NCBI GenBank assembly: GCA_900119535.1
Contig: FPJT01000003.1
Location: forward strand, 124,001 to 188,000
Direction of reading: 5' to 3'
From: Ruminococcus sp. XPD3002
GTDB taxonomy: Bacteria > Bacillota > Clostridia > Oscillospirales > Ruminococcaceae
DNA: 64,000 nt
Below, in pieces: positions 24,306-34,539 of this stretch (position 1 is its first letter; each line of letters starts with the position of its first letter). Both the position numbers and the translations under genes were made by a program. A model generated the notes under the pieces. It saw only the letters and a program-made list of their open reading frames with translations, searched no databases and was not told where the DNA came from.

Positions 24306-27300
24306 TTACTTATTTTTGCGGAAGTATTCGTTCGATGAAACTGTACCGCCTGTGGACAGATATCCGTAATAGCTGAGTATGTCGGAAGCATCTGCCGAGT
24401 CTATTTTACCGTCGAAATTCACATCAGCAATAAGTTTCAGTGTACCAGTAAAGCTTGGTATCTCACCTGTTGAGAGCTTGGAGTATTCAACAAGCACATC
24501 GGATGCGTCACCTGCATTGATCTTTCCGTCGCCGTTAACATCGCCGAGGATGTAATCGGGTTCGGTAGTAACCTGCGGCTGAGTGGTAGTTATTGGTGCG
24601 GTCGTAGTAGGTGTCTCTGTAGTAGTAACAGTCGCCTTTGTGGTTGTAGGAGTCTTGGTAGTTGTAACAGGCGCCTTTGTTGTGGTAGGTGTGTTTGTAG
24701 TTGTTACAGGAGTCTTTGTTGTAGTAGGAGTCTTTGTAGTTGTTACAGGTGCTTTTGTGGTAGTAGATGTCTCTGTAGTTGTTACAGGAGTCTTTGTTGT
24801 AGTAGGAGTCTTGGTAGTAGTAACAGGCGCCTTTGTGGTTGTAGTTACCTTTGCAGTTGTTACAGGCGCCTTTGTTGTGGTAGGTGTGTTTGTAGTTGTT
24901 ACAGGCGCCTTTGTAGTGGTAGGTGTCTTTGTAGTTGTAACAGGTGCCTTTGTGGTGGTAGGTGTCTTTGTAGTTGTAACAGGTGCCTTTGTGGTTGTAG
25001 GTATCTTGGTAGTTGTAACAGGTGACTTTGTGGTTGTAGGTGTCTTTGTAGTTGTTACAGGCGCTTTTGTTGTAGTAGGTGTGTTTGTAGTTGTAACAGG
25101 TGCTTTTGTTGTAGTAGGAGCCTTTGTAGTTGTAACAGGTTCTTTTGTTGTAGTAGGAATTTTTGTAGTTGTAACAGGTGCCTTTGTGGTGGTAGGAGTC
25201 TTTGTTGTTGTTACAGCTGTCTTGGTGGTCGTAGTGGTATTTGCCTTGGTTGTAGTAACAAGCTGAGTAGTTACAGGCGATCTGCTCTCATAATGCATTA
25301 CAGCCACAGTAAGCGGATCTGTCTCATTCGGACGAGAAGCATTTTTCTGAGTTTCGATCTTTACTTTCTTCCAGTCGCTCTCGGTTCCGTTGAAGTAGAT
25401 ATCCCTGAGCTCGTCATTAAGGCGCAGCGCATTCTGTCCGATGTATTCAAGTGTGGAAGGCAGATACAGTTTGCTTTCCGAATAGTTCAACAGTGCATTT
25501 GAAGCTATGTTCTTTACGCCCTCGGGAACAACTATCGCTCCTGTTTCGTCATCCTTGCTGAGTCCCAGAAGCCAGCCGTCGATAACAATTGTGTCCAAAC
25601 CGCTGCTGAAATTTTTGATATCAAATGCTGAGGACTCCACGCTCTTGACTGTTGACGGGATGTTTATCTTCGTAACTTCCGAATTGCGGAACGCCTTGTC
25701 GTCGATGCTGAACAGTCCCTCGGGAAGAACGACCTCGCTTACCTTCGTATTGCTGAAGGAATTTGCTCCGATAGTTTTCACGTACTTCGGGACAGTATAG
25801 CTTTCCTTCTGTGCGTTCGGAGGATATTTCACAAGCTTTGAACCGTCCTTAAGGAAGAGAACTCCGTTATCCGCTGAATATGTCTCGCTATCCTTGCTGA
25901 CCTCAAATTTCTCTATCTTGCTGTCAGCGAACTCGGTGATGAACATTTCCAGTGTTGAAGGAAGAATGACCTTCTTAAGATACGGATTATCGTCAAACGC
26001 TCCGAAAGCAACTGTAACTGTACCCTCGGGTATGTTATAGGTATCGCCCTTCTTCATCGGCGGATAGAGACTGAGTTCATAATTCTTTACGTGAGTAAGT
26101 ACAAAATCGCCGTCCTTCATGATATGAGCGTCAGCTTGTTCAAAGAGTACACCGTTCTCGGAATACAGTTCGGTATTACCCTCCTGTACCGTTATCTCGC
26201 TCAGTGAAGGAAGATCGCCTAACGGACACGGTGCAGGCATATCACGGGATACAGTCAGCTTTTCAATGTAGTCGTTCCAGAATCTGCCGTATACACCCGT
26301 GACAGTTTCGGGCATTACGTATTCCTTGTCCGTTTTCATTGCAGGATAGGTGATGATAGTTGTAAGGTCCGCATTATAGAGAACATTGTCTATAGCCTTG
26401 AAATATTTGCTGTTCTCATCCACGGTTATGACTTTAAGACCTGTAGTGTTGATACTGCCCTCGACGCTCATCAGACTTGCAGGAAGGTGTATCTCGCTTA
26501 TCTTTATGCCGTCGTCCATGAAGTTCTGTGCGAAAGCCGCTCTTTCTATCCTCGTAATGCCTTCTGAAACAGTTACCGAACGTACATTGTTACAGCGGTC
26601 AAATGTGTATTCACCGACCGCAATTACTTTTTTGCCGTCTATCTCCGCAGGTATGACTACGTCCTCGTATTCATCGGTATCGCTCTCGTAACCTGTTATC
26701 TTTATGCCGCTTCCGATATCCTGATAGCTGAAACTGCCTGTATAAACAGAAGGTGCATCCGCCTTGTCAAGCGGAGTGAAGCTGAGTCCGTGTTCTATCG
26801 CGTATTTTTCGCTTTCCGAACCTGTATTGCCGTATATACGGCAGTTCAGAGCGCCTTCCTCGATATAGACATCGTCTGCATTGATAGTGAGGTTTATGCT
26901 CTGATATTTCGGGATGACTCTTGCATCTATGCTCTTGAATGTCTTAGGCAGACTGAGCTTCTCAATGGAGTTCAGGTCCTTAAAAGTCGAACTGTAGCGG
27001 TATAAGCTCTTTCCTGTGAACTGAAGTTCGGGATGAGCTTCAATGTACTCTTTTGCCTCGGTCGCTGTCATTAACGCAGTCTCTCTTACCGCTCCGTCAG
27101 AGGACTTTGAATTCAGTGAATAATAACAGCCGACCTCCCAATCATCCATATCAACTTTGCCGACTCTCTCCATATAGGAGTAAACATCCTTTATGCCTTC
27201 ACTGAGAGTAATATCGGATATATGGCTGTTATTAGCGAACGCCTTCTCGCCAAGCTCCACTACAGGAAAACCTTTCACAGTTTCGGGAGTTGTATAAGCA

Positions 27301-29720
27301 TCCGGAAGGTCTGCGATATATTCAATGGCCGCACCATTTTTGTTCACTGAATATACGATGTTGTCCGAAAGTCTGTAACCGTCTCTTTCGCTGAATACAT
27401 CAGCTTTTATAGCCTTAAGGTCTGCATTTACGGTACTCGGCAGGTAAACCGCACCCCCTTTATCTGCGAAGTAGTTATCAAAGCATCCGCTGCGAAGCTC
27501 TTTTGCACCGTCAGCGATAACTGTAAGCTTACCCACGCCGCCGCATATCAGTACTGCCTCGGACTTGTCCTTGTTGTAGATGACATTCTTTTCCGAACTG
27601 AAATTCGCATTGTTCTCGGATATAGTGATGTTATCAAGCTTACGGCATGACTTGAATGCGGTATTATCTATCGTTTCAAGAGTTGAAGGGAGTGATATCT
27701 CAGCTAAATTGCCGCAGCTCTCAAAAAGTCCCTCATTAAGTGCAGTTACGCCCTCGGGTATCTTTATGGAAGTAAGTGCGGAGCAATATCTGAAGGCATT
27801 GCTTCCGATGCTTTTCAGGTCCTCGGGAAGCTCCACCGTACTAAGCACATCACATCCGCCGAATGCGTTATTACCGATCTTTTCAAGTCCCACGGGTGCT
27901 TTTACCGTGGTAAGACTTTTGCAGCAGTAGAATGCATGATCCCCTATCTCACGGATGTTTTTGCCCAGTGTTATGGATTTTATGTTGTCACTGTGCTGTA
28001 ATGATGCTGTGGTCACGGAGGTTACAGGCTTGCCGTTGAGTTCGGATATAATGGTCACGTCTCCGCCTGCACCTATGTATTTTTCTACACTGTATTCATC
28101 GGACTTTATGGGACCTGTACTGCTGTCCGCAATGAATTTCACACCGTTATATTCAAATTCATCACCTTTCTGGTAATACTTTGCACAGCTGTAGATGAAA
28201 TCGCCCGATATCTCAGAACAATATGTCGCTCCGCCTTCGGGAGTATAATTCTTGCTCTTTGCAGTTTCTATCTCATCCTCAAAGAAGACAGGATTCCTTC
28301 TGAAATCAAACATTGCTCTGCCGAACTTCTCAATAGTCGACGGGAAGAAAACGTAGTCGAAATCAGCTTCCGAAAGAGCGTAATCCCCTATCTCTCTTAC
28401 CGTACTGTCAATGACTAAGCCCTTATCTGCGGATGATGCCGCAGGATATGCAATGAGCTTCGACTTGTCCTTGCTGTAGAGAACTCCGTCCTCAGATGCA
28501 AATACAGGGTTACCCTCCGCAACGGTTATCTTTTTGAGCGATACTGCTTTTCTGAAGGGATTGCCTGTCAGTATCCCGGTAACAGATGCTGGTATTGCCA
28601 CGGATTCGACCTCGGTATTGCCCCTGAAGGTATCCTTAAGTGCAGTTACCTTGAATCCGTCTATCTCCGAAGGGATGTCTACATCCGTATCGGTTCCCGT
28701 GTAATTGACAAGGATAGCATTATTGTCATATATCTCCGCTTCGTAGTCTCCAAGAAGATGCTTTCCTCTGTATCCGAACTTCACATTTTCGGGAGTTTCC
28801 GCAAAGTCGCCTGCAACTTCAAACTCCTGCCACACATCACGGCTGATGCGTGAAAGGACAAGTGGATTATAAGGGAAAGCTCCCTTTCTGATATCAGCAA
28901 CAGTATAGCCTGATATTTTTGCAGGGATAACGTATGTCGAGTCCTCACGGTTCTCAAAGCTGTCGATATATGCCTTTCCGTTGTACATATACCACTTCAT
29001 GCCGTCATCGGAATACATGAGATAATGTATCTCGGCATTGGGGAATTTTAACTGGATCTCGCGGGATGTGGCTTCAGCCTCTGTACCGTAGTAATTCACA
29101 TTTCTGACTGTGGTACCGCTGAAGGAATCATTGATGTAAAGCCTTGTATTGTACCATAATGTCATCCAATTGAGACTCGGACAATTTTTAAAGGAATAAG
29201 CCAGATACACGTTATCCGTCTTATCGAAAACAACCTCCATCAGCACAGGACAATCCGTGAAGGAGGACTCTATATTACGTATCGCACCTTCAAACTTAAC
29301 GCTGTTAAGATTGGTACAGCCAGTAAACGAATCAACTATCTTTTCAACTGTCGGAGGGAAAACAACAGTCTCAACCGTATCCTTGTTTTTGACAAAGTTG
29401 GTTACGCTTGTAACGGTGTAACCCTCTATCTCTTCGGGTATGCGGACATAACTGCCTGCATCTGCGATGCTGCCTCCGACTATCTCCGCCTTGTCGTTTG
29501 ATACCCTATATGAGACAAGGTAGGTCCTGCCTGTATCGTTTCCATTCTCATCGATAACGGGGATATCCGCAAGACGAGTCTCGCTGTAGAAGTCGGTCAG
29601 TTCCGCGCTTCCCGAGATCGTCTGATCCTCAGCACATGCACTCATTGTCTCGGTAACGGGACACATTGCCAGTATCGCCGAGAGTATCATGCTCATGCAT
29701 CTAAGTTTTCTGTTTGACAT
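24306..29720 (-). CDS. Giant secreted BspA-type leucine-rich-repeat protein with Thr-rich linker and dockerin
   Basis: An extracellular adhesin- or scaffold-client-like protein, 1804 aa. Signal peptide about 1-31. Residues about 45-1480 carry many LRR_5 (BspA/TpLRR) repeats, for example SITLGKNIREIGDHAFYCC and ALTSIKIPEGVTALNEGLF. Residues about 1495-1725 are ~17 copies of a 13-residue Thr/Pro/Lys unit (KAPVTTTKTPTTT). The end (about 1730-1790) is a dockerin with DVNGDGKINAGDASDVLVEY and DVNFDGKIDSADASDILSYY. ATG at 29720 has AAAGGAG 8 nt upstream, favouring it over an ATG seven codons earlier. The dockerin suggests attachment to the cellulosome or a cell-surface cohesin. Likely roles: binding substrate, host or other cells; not testable here. 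Confidence 0.9.
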   Translation of the reverse strand: MSNRKLRCMSMILSAILAMCPVTETMSACAEDQTISGSAELTDFYSETRLADIPVIDENGNDTGRTYLVSYRVSNDKAEIVGGSIADAGSYVRIPEEIEGYTVTSVTNFVKNKDTVETVVFPPTVEKIVDSFTGCTNLNSVKFEGAIRNIESSFTDCPVLMEVVFDKTDNVYLAYSFKNCPSLNWMTLWYNTRLYINDSFSGTTVRNVNYYGTEAEATSREIQLKFPNAEIHYLMYSDDGMKWYMYNGKAYIDSFENREDSTYVIPAKISGYTVADIRKGAFPYNPLVLSRISRDVWQEFEVAGDFAETPENVKFGYRGKHLLGDYEAEIYDNNAILVNYTGTDTDVDIPSEIDGFKVTALKDTFRGNTEVESVAIPASVTGILTGNPFRKAVSLKKITVAEGNPVFASEDGVLYSKDKSKLIAYPAASSADKGLVIDSTVREIGDYALSEADFDYVFFPSTIEKFGRAMFDFRRNPVFFEDEIETAKSKNYTPEGGATYCSEISGDFIYSCAKYYQKGDEFEYNGVKFIADSSTGPIKSDEYSVEKYIGAGGDVTIISELNGKPVTSVTTASLQHSDNIKSITLGKNIREIGDHAFYCCKSLTTVKAPVGLEKIGNNAFGGCDVLSTVELPEDLKSIGSNAFRYCSALTSIKIPEGVTALNEGLFESCGNLAEISLPSTLETIDNTAFKSCRKLDNITISENNANFSSEKNVIYNKDKSEAVLICGGVGKLTVIADGAKELRSGCFDNYFADKGGAVYLPSTVNADLKAIKADVFSERDGYRLSDNIVYSVNKNGAAIEYIADLPDAYTTPETVKGFPVVELGEKAFANNSHISDITLSEGIKDVYSYMERVGKVDMDDWEVGCYYSLNSKSSDGAVRETALMTATEAKEYIEAHPELQFTGKSLYRYSSTFKDLNSIEKLSLPKTFKSIDARVIPKYQSINLTINADDVYIEEGALNCRIYGNTGSESEKYAIEHGLSFTPLDKADAPSVYTGSFSYQDIGSGIKITGYESDTDEYEDVVIPAEIDGKKVIAVGEYTFDRCNNVRSVTVSEGITRIERAAFAQNFMDDGIKISEIHLPASLMSVEGSINTTGLKVITVDENSKYFKAIDNVLYNADLTTIITYPAMKTDKEYVMPETVTGVYGRFWNDYIEKLTVSRDMPAPCPLGDLPSLSEITVQEGNTELYSENGVLFEQADAHIMKDGDFVLTHVKNYELSLYPPMKKGDTYNIPEGTVTVAFGAFDDNPYLKKVILPSTLEMFITEFADSKIEKFEVSKDSETYSADNGVLFLKDGSKLVKYPPNAQKESYTVPKYVKTIGANSFSNTKVSEVVLPEGLFSIDDKAFRNSEVTKINIPSTVKSVESSAFDIKNFSSGLDTIVIDGWLLGLSKDDETGAIVVPEGVKNIASNALLNYSESKLYLPSTLEYIGQNALRLNDELRDIYFNGTESDWKKVKIETQKNASRPNETDPLTVAVMHYESRSPVTTQLVTTTKANTTTTTKTAVTTTKTPTTTKAPVTTTKIPTTTKEPVTTTKAPTTTKAPVTTTNTPTTTKAPVTTTKTPTTTKSPVTTTKIPTTTKAPVTTTKTPTTTKAPVTTTKTPTTTKAPVTTTNTPTTTKAPVTTAKVTTTTKAPVTTTKTPTTTKTPVTTTETSTTTKAPVTTTKTPTTTKTPVTTTNTPTTTKAPVTTTKTPTTTKATVTTTETPTTTAPITTTQPQVTTEPDYILGDVNGDGKINAGDASDVLVEYSKLSTGEIPSFTGTLKLIADVNFDGKIDSADASDILSYYGYLSTGGTVSSNEYFRKNK
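24570..25275 (-). repeat. 39-bp coding tandem repeat array
   Basis: About 17 imperfect units of 39 bp encode the 13-aa Thr/Pro/Lys linker. Units differ mostly by single substitutions (K/N/E, T/I, A/S/E/T), so copy number may change by recombination or slippage. Confidence 0.9.
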
Positions 29721-29765
29721 TTGATTTTCTCCTTTATACATTATTAATAAATGGCGTCTGAGTTA

Positions 29766-29794
29766 ATTATACCAGAAATTAAGTACAACTTCAA
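29766..29794 (-). promoter_or_regulatory. Promoter of the LRR gene
   Basis: Minus-strand TTGAAG (29794-29789), 17-nt spacer, TATAAT (29771-29766). The rest of the 29721-30146 gap is AT-rich DNA with no gene or repeat that I can support. Confidence 0.65.
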
Positions 29795-30046
29795 TGATTA
29801 AACAGATTTTTCTAAAATATTTTTATCCCGGCGATTTGTGGAGCTTCAAAATAGTTATATGTTCAAACTCTAATAACAAAGGTTTTGTTGAACTGTATTC
29901 CGTCTTATGTTCTTGCCTTTAACAAGTCCTCATAAAGTTAATCTTTTGAAATTGTATGAACTTAATGTTACAAGAAAACTGTAAAACTCGTACAAAATAT
30001 TCAACAAAATTTCGGCATCATATAGATCAAATCAGCAAATAAACTC

Positions 30047-30075
30047 TTGCATTTGATTGAAAAATATAGTATAAT
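30047..30075 (+). promoter_or_regulatory. Promoter of the GH11 xylanase gene
   Basis: TTGCAT (30047-30052), 17-nt spacer, TATAAT (30070-30075), about 70 nt before the ATG. Confidence 0.7.
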
Positions 30076-30146
30076 ATACCTGAAGGGGGAGAATTTTCGG
30101 CACGTTCTCTCACTTCATATTTCAAGAAAGCGAGGAATGATAACAC

Positions 30147-31688
30147 ATGAAATTCAAGAGTTTTAAACGCTTAGTAAGCGGACTTGCTGCAGGCTTCATC
30201 TGTATTGCATCAGTTAATTTTGCAGCAATGAGATCTACCACAGACGCTGCAAACGCAAAAGTCGGTGACACGCTTACTCTGAATGGAGCCGGAAGGTTCG
30301 CCGAGGAGAACATTGACGGCTACAGCTACGAGATATGGGCTGCCGATACTCCCAACAAGTCCACTATGTATCTGGGCGAGGGAGGTAAATTCAACACTGC
30401 ATGGAACTGTACAGGTGACAAGGGCAACTTCCTTGCTCGCCGCGGTATGCGTCTCGGAAGCGTGAAGCATTACCAGGATTACGGCAATATCGTATGCGAC
30501 TTCGACGTTGATTTCAAGCCAAGCCAGGCAGGCAACTCCCGTGTATGCGTCTACGGCTGGACTCAGGAACCGCTCGTGGAATACTACATCGTTGAGGACT
30601 GGGCTAACTGGAGACCTCCCGCAGGCGGCGGAAACGGTTCAGGCAACGTTATAGCTCAGGTCGATATCGACGGAAGCACCTACGATATCTACAAGGAATT
30701 CCGCAAATCATACACCATCGAAGGCGAAAAGGAATTCGTTCAGTATTTCAGCGTTCGTCACGACCGCAGAGACTCAGGTCAGGTAAGCGTTTCAGAGCAC
30801 TTCAAGGCATGGGAGGCTAACGGTCTTGAATTGGGTAATATCTATGAGGTGGCGCTCAATATTGAAGGCTGGGAAAGCACAGGTTCCGCAACCGTTAACA
30901 AAAACGTCGTTACTATCGGCGGCGAACTCCCCGAGCAGACAACTTCTGCTCCCGTAGAACCTGCTGAGGACGGCTCTTACATCAAGTATAACTTCGACAA
31001 GGAGATCGAAGGCTTCACAGGCAGAGGCTCCGCAAGCGTCGAGGTCGATAAGGATAACTACTACGAAGGCGGCGGCTCGATGTTCGTTTCGGGACGTGAG
31101 GACAGCTGGCACGGCGCTTCACTTTCACTTCCTTCAAAGATATTCAAACCAGGAGAGACTTACAGCTTCAGTGCCGCTGCACTCCAGAAGAGCGGTGAAG
31201 CAACCGAACTGAAAATGACTCTTCAGTACAGCCTCAGCGGCGAGGAAAATTATGACGAGATCGCTCATGTTTCCGCTAAGGACGGTCAGTGGATAAAGAT
31301 CGAAAACACCGAATACACCATTCCAAATGACGCTACAGGTCTGACGCTCTATTTCGAGGCTCCCGAATCAATGACGGACTTCTATATCGATAACTTCATG
31401 GCTGCTGTAAAGGGCACTGAGTCCGATGTAGAAACAGGTGCAGGATATATCAACGGACAGGGTTCACTTGTGCCTGTATCAGGTCTTCTGAGAGGTGACT
31501 TCTGTACAGATCAGAAAATCAATTCCTTCGATGTTCTTGCAGGAAGGATATACCTCGTAGAAGCTCAGGCAGATCCTAAGGCTGCTCCTGCTCTTGACGT
31601 TTCGGACGTTGACCGCGACGGAAAGTTCGCAATTAACGATATCATCGCACTTGCCAAGTTCATTCTCACAGAGTCTGAAAAATATTAA
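30147..31688 (+). CDS. Cellulosomal endo-1,4-beta-xylanase: GH11 - CBM22 - dockerin
   Basis: Cuts the xylan backbone inside the chain, outside the cell. 513 aa. Signal peptide about 1-36. GH11 jelly roll about 38-265, with the nucleophile Glu in EPLVEYYIVEDW (about 152-156) and the acid/base Glu in IEGWESTGSA (about 246). A short linker precedes a CBM22-like xylan-binding module (about 275-425; YNFDKEIEGFTGRG to FYIDNFMAAV). The C-terminal dockerin (about 450-508) has two loops, GDFCTDQKINSFDVLAGRIY and DVDRDGKFAINDIIALAKFI. The first loop is poor in the usual Asp/Asn at some positions. Followed by a terminator at 31707. Confidence 0.95.
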   Translation: MKFKSFKRLVSGLAAGFICIASVNFAAMRSTTDAANAKVGDTLTLNGAGRFAEENIDGYSYEIWAADTPNKSTMYLGEGGKFNTAWNCTGDKGNFLARRGMRLGSVKHYQDYGNIVCDFDVDFKPSQAGNSRVCVYGWTQEPLVEYYIVEDWANWRPPAGGGNGSGNVIAQVDIDGSTYDIYKEFRKSYTIEGEKEFVQYFSVRHDRRDSGQVSVSEHFKAWEANGLELGNIYEVALNIEGWESTGSATVNKNVVTIGGELPEQTTSAPVEPAEDGSYIKYNFDKEIEGFTGRGSASVEVDKDNYYEGGGSMFVSGREDSWHGASLSLPSKIFKPGETYSFSAAALQKSGEATELKMTLQYSLSGEENYDEIAHVSAKDGQWIKIENTEYTIPNDATGLTLYFEAPESMTDFYIDNFMAAVKGTESDVETGAGYINGQGSLVPVSGLLRGDFCTDQKINSFDVLAGRIYLVEAQADPKAAPALDVSDVDRDGKFAINDIIALAKFILTESEKY

Positions 31689-31706
31689 GCTATAAGCTGA
31701 CCACAG

Positions 31707-31740
31707 CCGGAAGTTCCTTCGGGAGCTTCCGGTTTTCTTT
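31707..31740 (+). terminator. Terminator of the xylanase gene
   Basis: CCGGAAG (31707-31713) pairs with CTTCCGG (31726-31732), followed by TTTTCTTT. Confidence 0.8.
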
Positions 31741-31871
31741 ATAAAAGCTGCACAAATTCACTCTGCAATTTACAAAAAATTAATATAAAGCACATGAAAC
31801 GCTATAACTTTCATGTTATCATTAAAATAGATAAATATTTCTCAGATCATTGTATTTGGAGGGTAGAAAAG

Positions 31872-34445
31872 ATGAAAAAATTTATAACACTTATCACTTC
31901 GGCAGCACTTGCGGTTACGTCATTTTGTGCCGCCATGCCTGCTTATGCTGAAACAGATAAAGCTGACGAAGCAGCCGGATCCGAAGGTTTCAGCTATACT
32001 GTTAATGACGGAAGCGTCGTATTCACAAGCACGAATGATACCTATTTCGTTATCAACTCTGTCACTACAGAATACGACAGCGGCTACAGGGACGATAACG
32101 GACTTAACAGTTCATTCGTGTTAACACCTGAGGACGAATCAAGCTTTATAGTAACTGCTGTAACAATCCCCGAGAAGATAATCGAGTACGATATAACCGA
32201 AGATATCAAAAACAGCTTCAGTTACTACTGCCCCGAATTCAGGACGTATACTATCGATTACGATAAGAGTTCGGGCATCTCTGTGGAACTTATAGATGAT
32301 ATCGATTTCAACACTTTCGTTGATCTGGACGAACTAACCGCACGATATGCAGAGAGAGACCTTGAATCATACCAGAGCGGTGATCGTGCCGTTTTCAAGC
32401 CTTTTACAGTCGTTCCATTTGATGACAGAGAGATACTCAGCACTTTTTATCTTTCATTCATTAAAAACATATTAAAACAACCTTATTATGATTCCTACTA
32501 TTCTGAGCAAATAAAGGGAACACCTTACTTCAGACACATTGACATGTTCAACGATATAACCGATGAACTTGTCGTAAACTCCGATAACGATATCCTATTC
32601 ATGTTCATAAAAAATGGTAGTGAAATCGACAAAGATATAGCACATTATCTTGATAAACGATCGGCATATACAGGTTATAAAAAAACACCGTTTGACTATT
32701 TGATGAGTAATGACGATATTATTTATAATACAGACAATATAGATGAAAAAATAAATCCTACAGATGACAGCTTTTCAATGCTTGATTATCATGTGTTTTA
32801 TGATGACATTACTTATACTACATACAGAGTAAATCCTGATATTACTGATGATTTTGTTATAGTAACAAATAACGATTCTTTTAATTATACACAATATAAC
32901 ACAAATTATATCAATGTATCAAATGGCAAATTTAATGGCATAGTTGAACCTAAATGGCCCGTACTTCCCAATCCGCTGCCTCTGCCGCCTCCACCTCCGG
33001 AAGGCGATGTAAACTACGATTACGAGGTGAATATCGCTGATCTTCTTTGGCTTGAAAAATACCTCAGCGGCAGATGTGACAATGATGCAGACAGTGCTTT
33101 GGATATCAACGACGACGGCAAGGTAAACGTATTCGACCTTGTTGTGCTACGTCAGCTGGTTATGGAGAATATCACATCACAGTACGCTTTCAGCTTCAGA
33201 GCCGATGTCACCGACCTTGCTGATTACAAGGCAAACGAAGCCGCAGCCGCAAAGAAGACATACAAGATAACCTCTCCCACAGAGCTGAGCGCTACTCTTA
33301 AGCCGCTGTTCAGCGAAACTGTACTGAGAGAAATGGACAAGCGCTATGATAAAAACTTCTTCCAGAAGAATGTTCTTCTTCTCCGTATCGGCAATCAGAC
33401 CGACAACGGATACATTTCAAGGATATCCGGCATCAAAGTCAGCGACGAGAACGAACTTGATATAACTATCGACCGCTTCGATACAAATTCCGATACAGCT
33501 GACGGCATAGTTCTCTATCAGGTTAGCGTCCCGAAGGCTGACTACAGCACGCTAAAAAATATCAACTGGCACGAGCAGATAATAGATGGACCATGGATAG
33601 ATCCAATGAAAGTAGTTGATATTCCTCTGAACACTTTCTCATTCGGTCTTTATTTGCCGGAGCTTTACCATGAATTATGGGGAGAAAAATATAAAGCGTA
33701 TTCGCTTGATGAGTTCACTGAGCTTCTGACCACAGAATCAGGTGATTGCTACCTTCCGCAGATCAACGAGAAAGCTGCAACACTTAACAAAACTTTTGCT
33801 GACGGTGAAAAAATTACTTTCGATGAGAACCTGTTCAAGGATAACTTCGTATACTTCTACGTCAGCACAGAGCCGATAGATGAAACTTACTTCTGTGAAT
33901 ACACAGATGGAAACAATACTCTCACAATAAACAACTGTTCGTCTTTAGGATTCGGCGACACTGTCAATGAATTCCTCAATGTTTTCATCATCCCTAAAAC
34001 TGTAGACAAGGATGCGGAAATTGTAATGGATACACACAAGCAGGTCAACTATCGGATAATCACCCTCAAGAATCGAAGTTCAATAAACGACCTTGGTCCT
34101 TTCACCACATTCGTTGACAGCAGCAAGAATTACAACAGGTATATTAATGTCTCCAAACACACATTCGGTGATACAAGCTCAGTCGCATTCTATACATTCC
34201 AGATACCAAGCCTCGGAGTTCCTGCAAACAACAGCTTCCTTCATGAGCTTCCGATAAAGGAGGGAACCGCTCCCTTCGCCTGCGATAAGCTGATCTACGA
34301 TGCTCCCCTCAGCGGAGATAACTACACTATCACTTTTGACACTCCTTCCGGAGACATCGAGCTGACTTCCGACGATTTCCTTGAATACCGCGGCTATCGT
34401 CTCAGCTATTCAGGCAACTACAGCATTACAGAAATGTTCAAATAA
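31872..34445 (+). CDS. Secreted protein of unknown function with internal dockerin
   Basis: An exported 857-aa protein. Signal peptide 1-27 (ends AYA-E). Residues about 30-375 are unknown; codon use in 32,450-32,950 is AT-richer than the rest. A Pro stretch (PNPLPLPPPPPEGD, about 370-383) leads into a dockerin in the middle of the chain (about 381-440) with DVNYDYEVNIADLLWLEKYL and DINDDGKVNVFDLVVLRQLV. Residues about 445-857 are a second unknown region that may contain a domain with a proteinase-inhibitor-like fold, but this is a guess. ATG at 31872 has GGAGGG upstream; an in-frame start 26 codons earlier lacks a ribosome site. It lies between xylanase and sigma factor 2 on the same strand. 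Confidence 0.8.
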   Translation: MKKFITLITSAALAVTSFCAAMPAYAETDKADEAAGSEGFSYTVNDGSVVFTSTNDTYFVINSVTTEYDSGYRDDNGLNSSFVLTPEDESSFIVTAVTIPEKIIEYDITEDIKNSFSYYCPEFRTYTIDYDKSSGISVELIDDIDFNTFVDLDELTARYAERDLESYQSGDRAVFKPFTVVPFDDREILSTFYLSFIKNILKQPYYDSYYSEQIKGTPYFRHIDMFNDITDELVVNSDNDILFMFIKNGSEIDKDIAHYLDKRSAYTGYKKTPFDYLMSNDDIIYNTDNIDEKINPTDDSFSMLDYHVFYDDITYTTYRVNPDITDDFVIVTNNDSFNYTQYNTNYINVSNGKFNGIVEPKWPVLPNPLPLPPPPPEGDVNYDYEVNIADLLWLEKYLSGRCDNDADSALDINDDGKVNVFDLVVLRQLVMENITSQYAFSFRADVTDLADYKANEAAAAKKTYKITSPTELSATLKPLFSETVLREMDKRYDKNFFQKNVLLLRIGNQTDNGYISRISGIKVSDENELDITIDRFDTNSDTADGIVLYQVSVPKADYSTLKNINWHEQIIDGPWIDPMKVVDIPLNTFSFGLYLPELYHELWGEKYKAYSLDEFTELLTTESGDCYLPQINEKAATLNKTFADGEKITFDENLFKDNFVYFYVSTEPIDETYFCEYTDGNNTLTINNCSSLGFGDTVNEFLNVFIIPKTVDKDAEIVMDTHKQVNYRIITLKNRSSINDLGPFTTFVDSSKNYNRYINVSKHTFGDTSSVAFYTFQIPSLGVPANNSFLHELPIKEGTAPFACDKLIYDAPLSGDNYTITFDTPSGDIELTSDDFLEYRGYRLSYSGNYSITEMFK

Positions 34446-34451
34446 AAAATC

Positions 34452-34489
34452 CCCCCCCAGACATGACGGTTTACCGCTGTCTGTGGGGG
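34452..34489. terminator. C/G-rich stem-loop with C8 tract
   Basis: CCCCC, CAGACA and CGGT (34452-34470) pair with ACCG, TGTCTG and GGGGG (34473-34489). It is followed by Ts only on the minus strand, so its efficiency after the plus-strand gene is unclear. The run of eight C at 34451-34458 is slippage-prone. Confidence 0.5.
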
Positions 34490-34539
34490 TTCTCGCGTTG
34501 CACGAAAAATTTCCCGAAAATTTTTTCAGATTTTGCTTC

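Noticed and set aside
24583..25266. Plus-strand frame coding repeated VVVTGAFVVVGVF, or a CRISPR-like 39-bp array
   Set aside because: It is the complement of the Thr/Pro repeats in the LRR gene; units are contiguous and coding, with no spacers.
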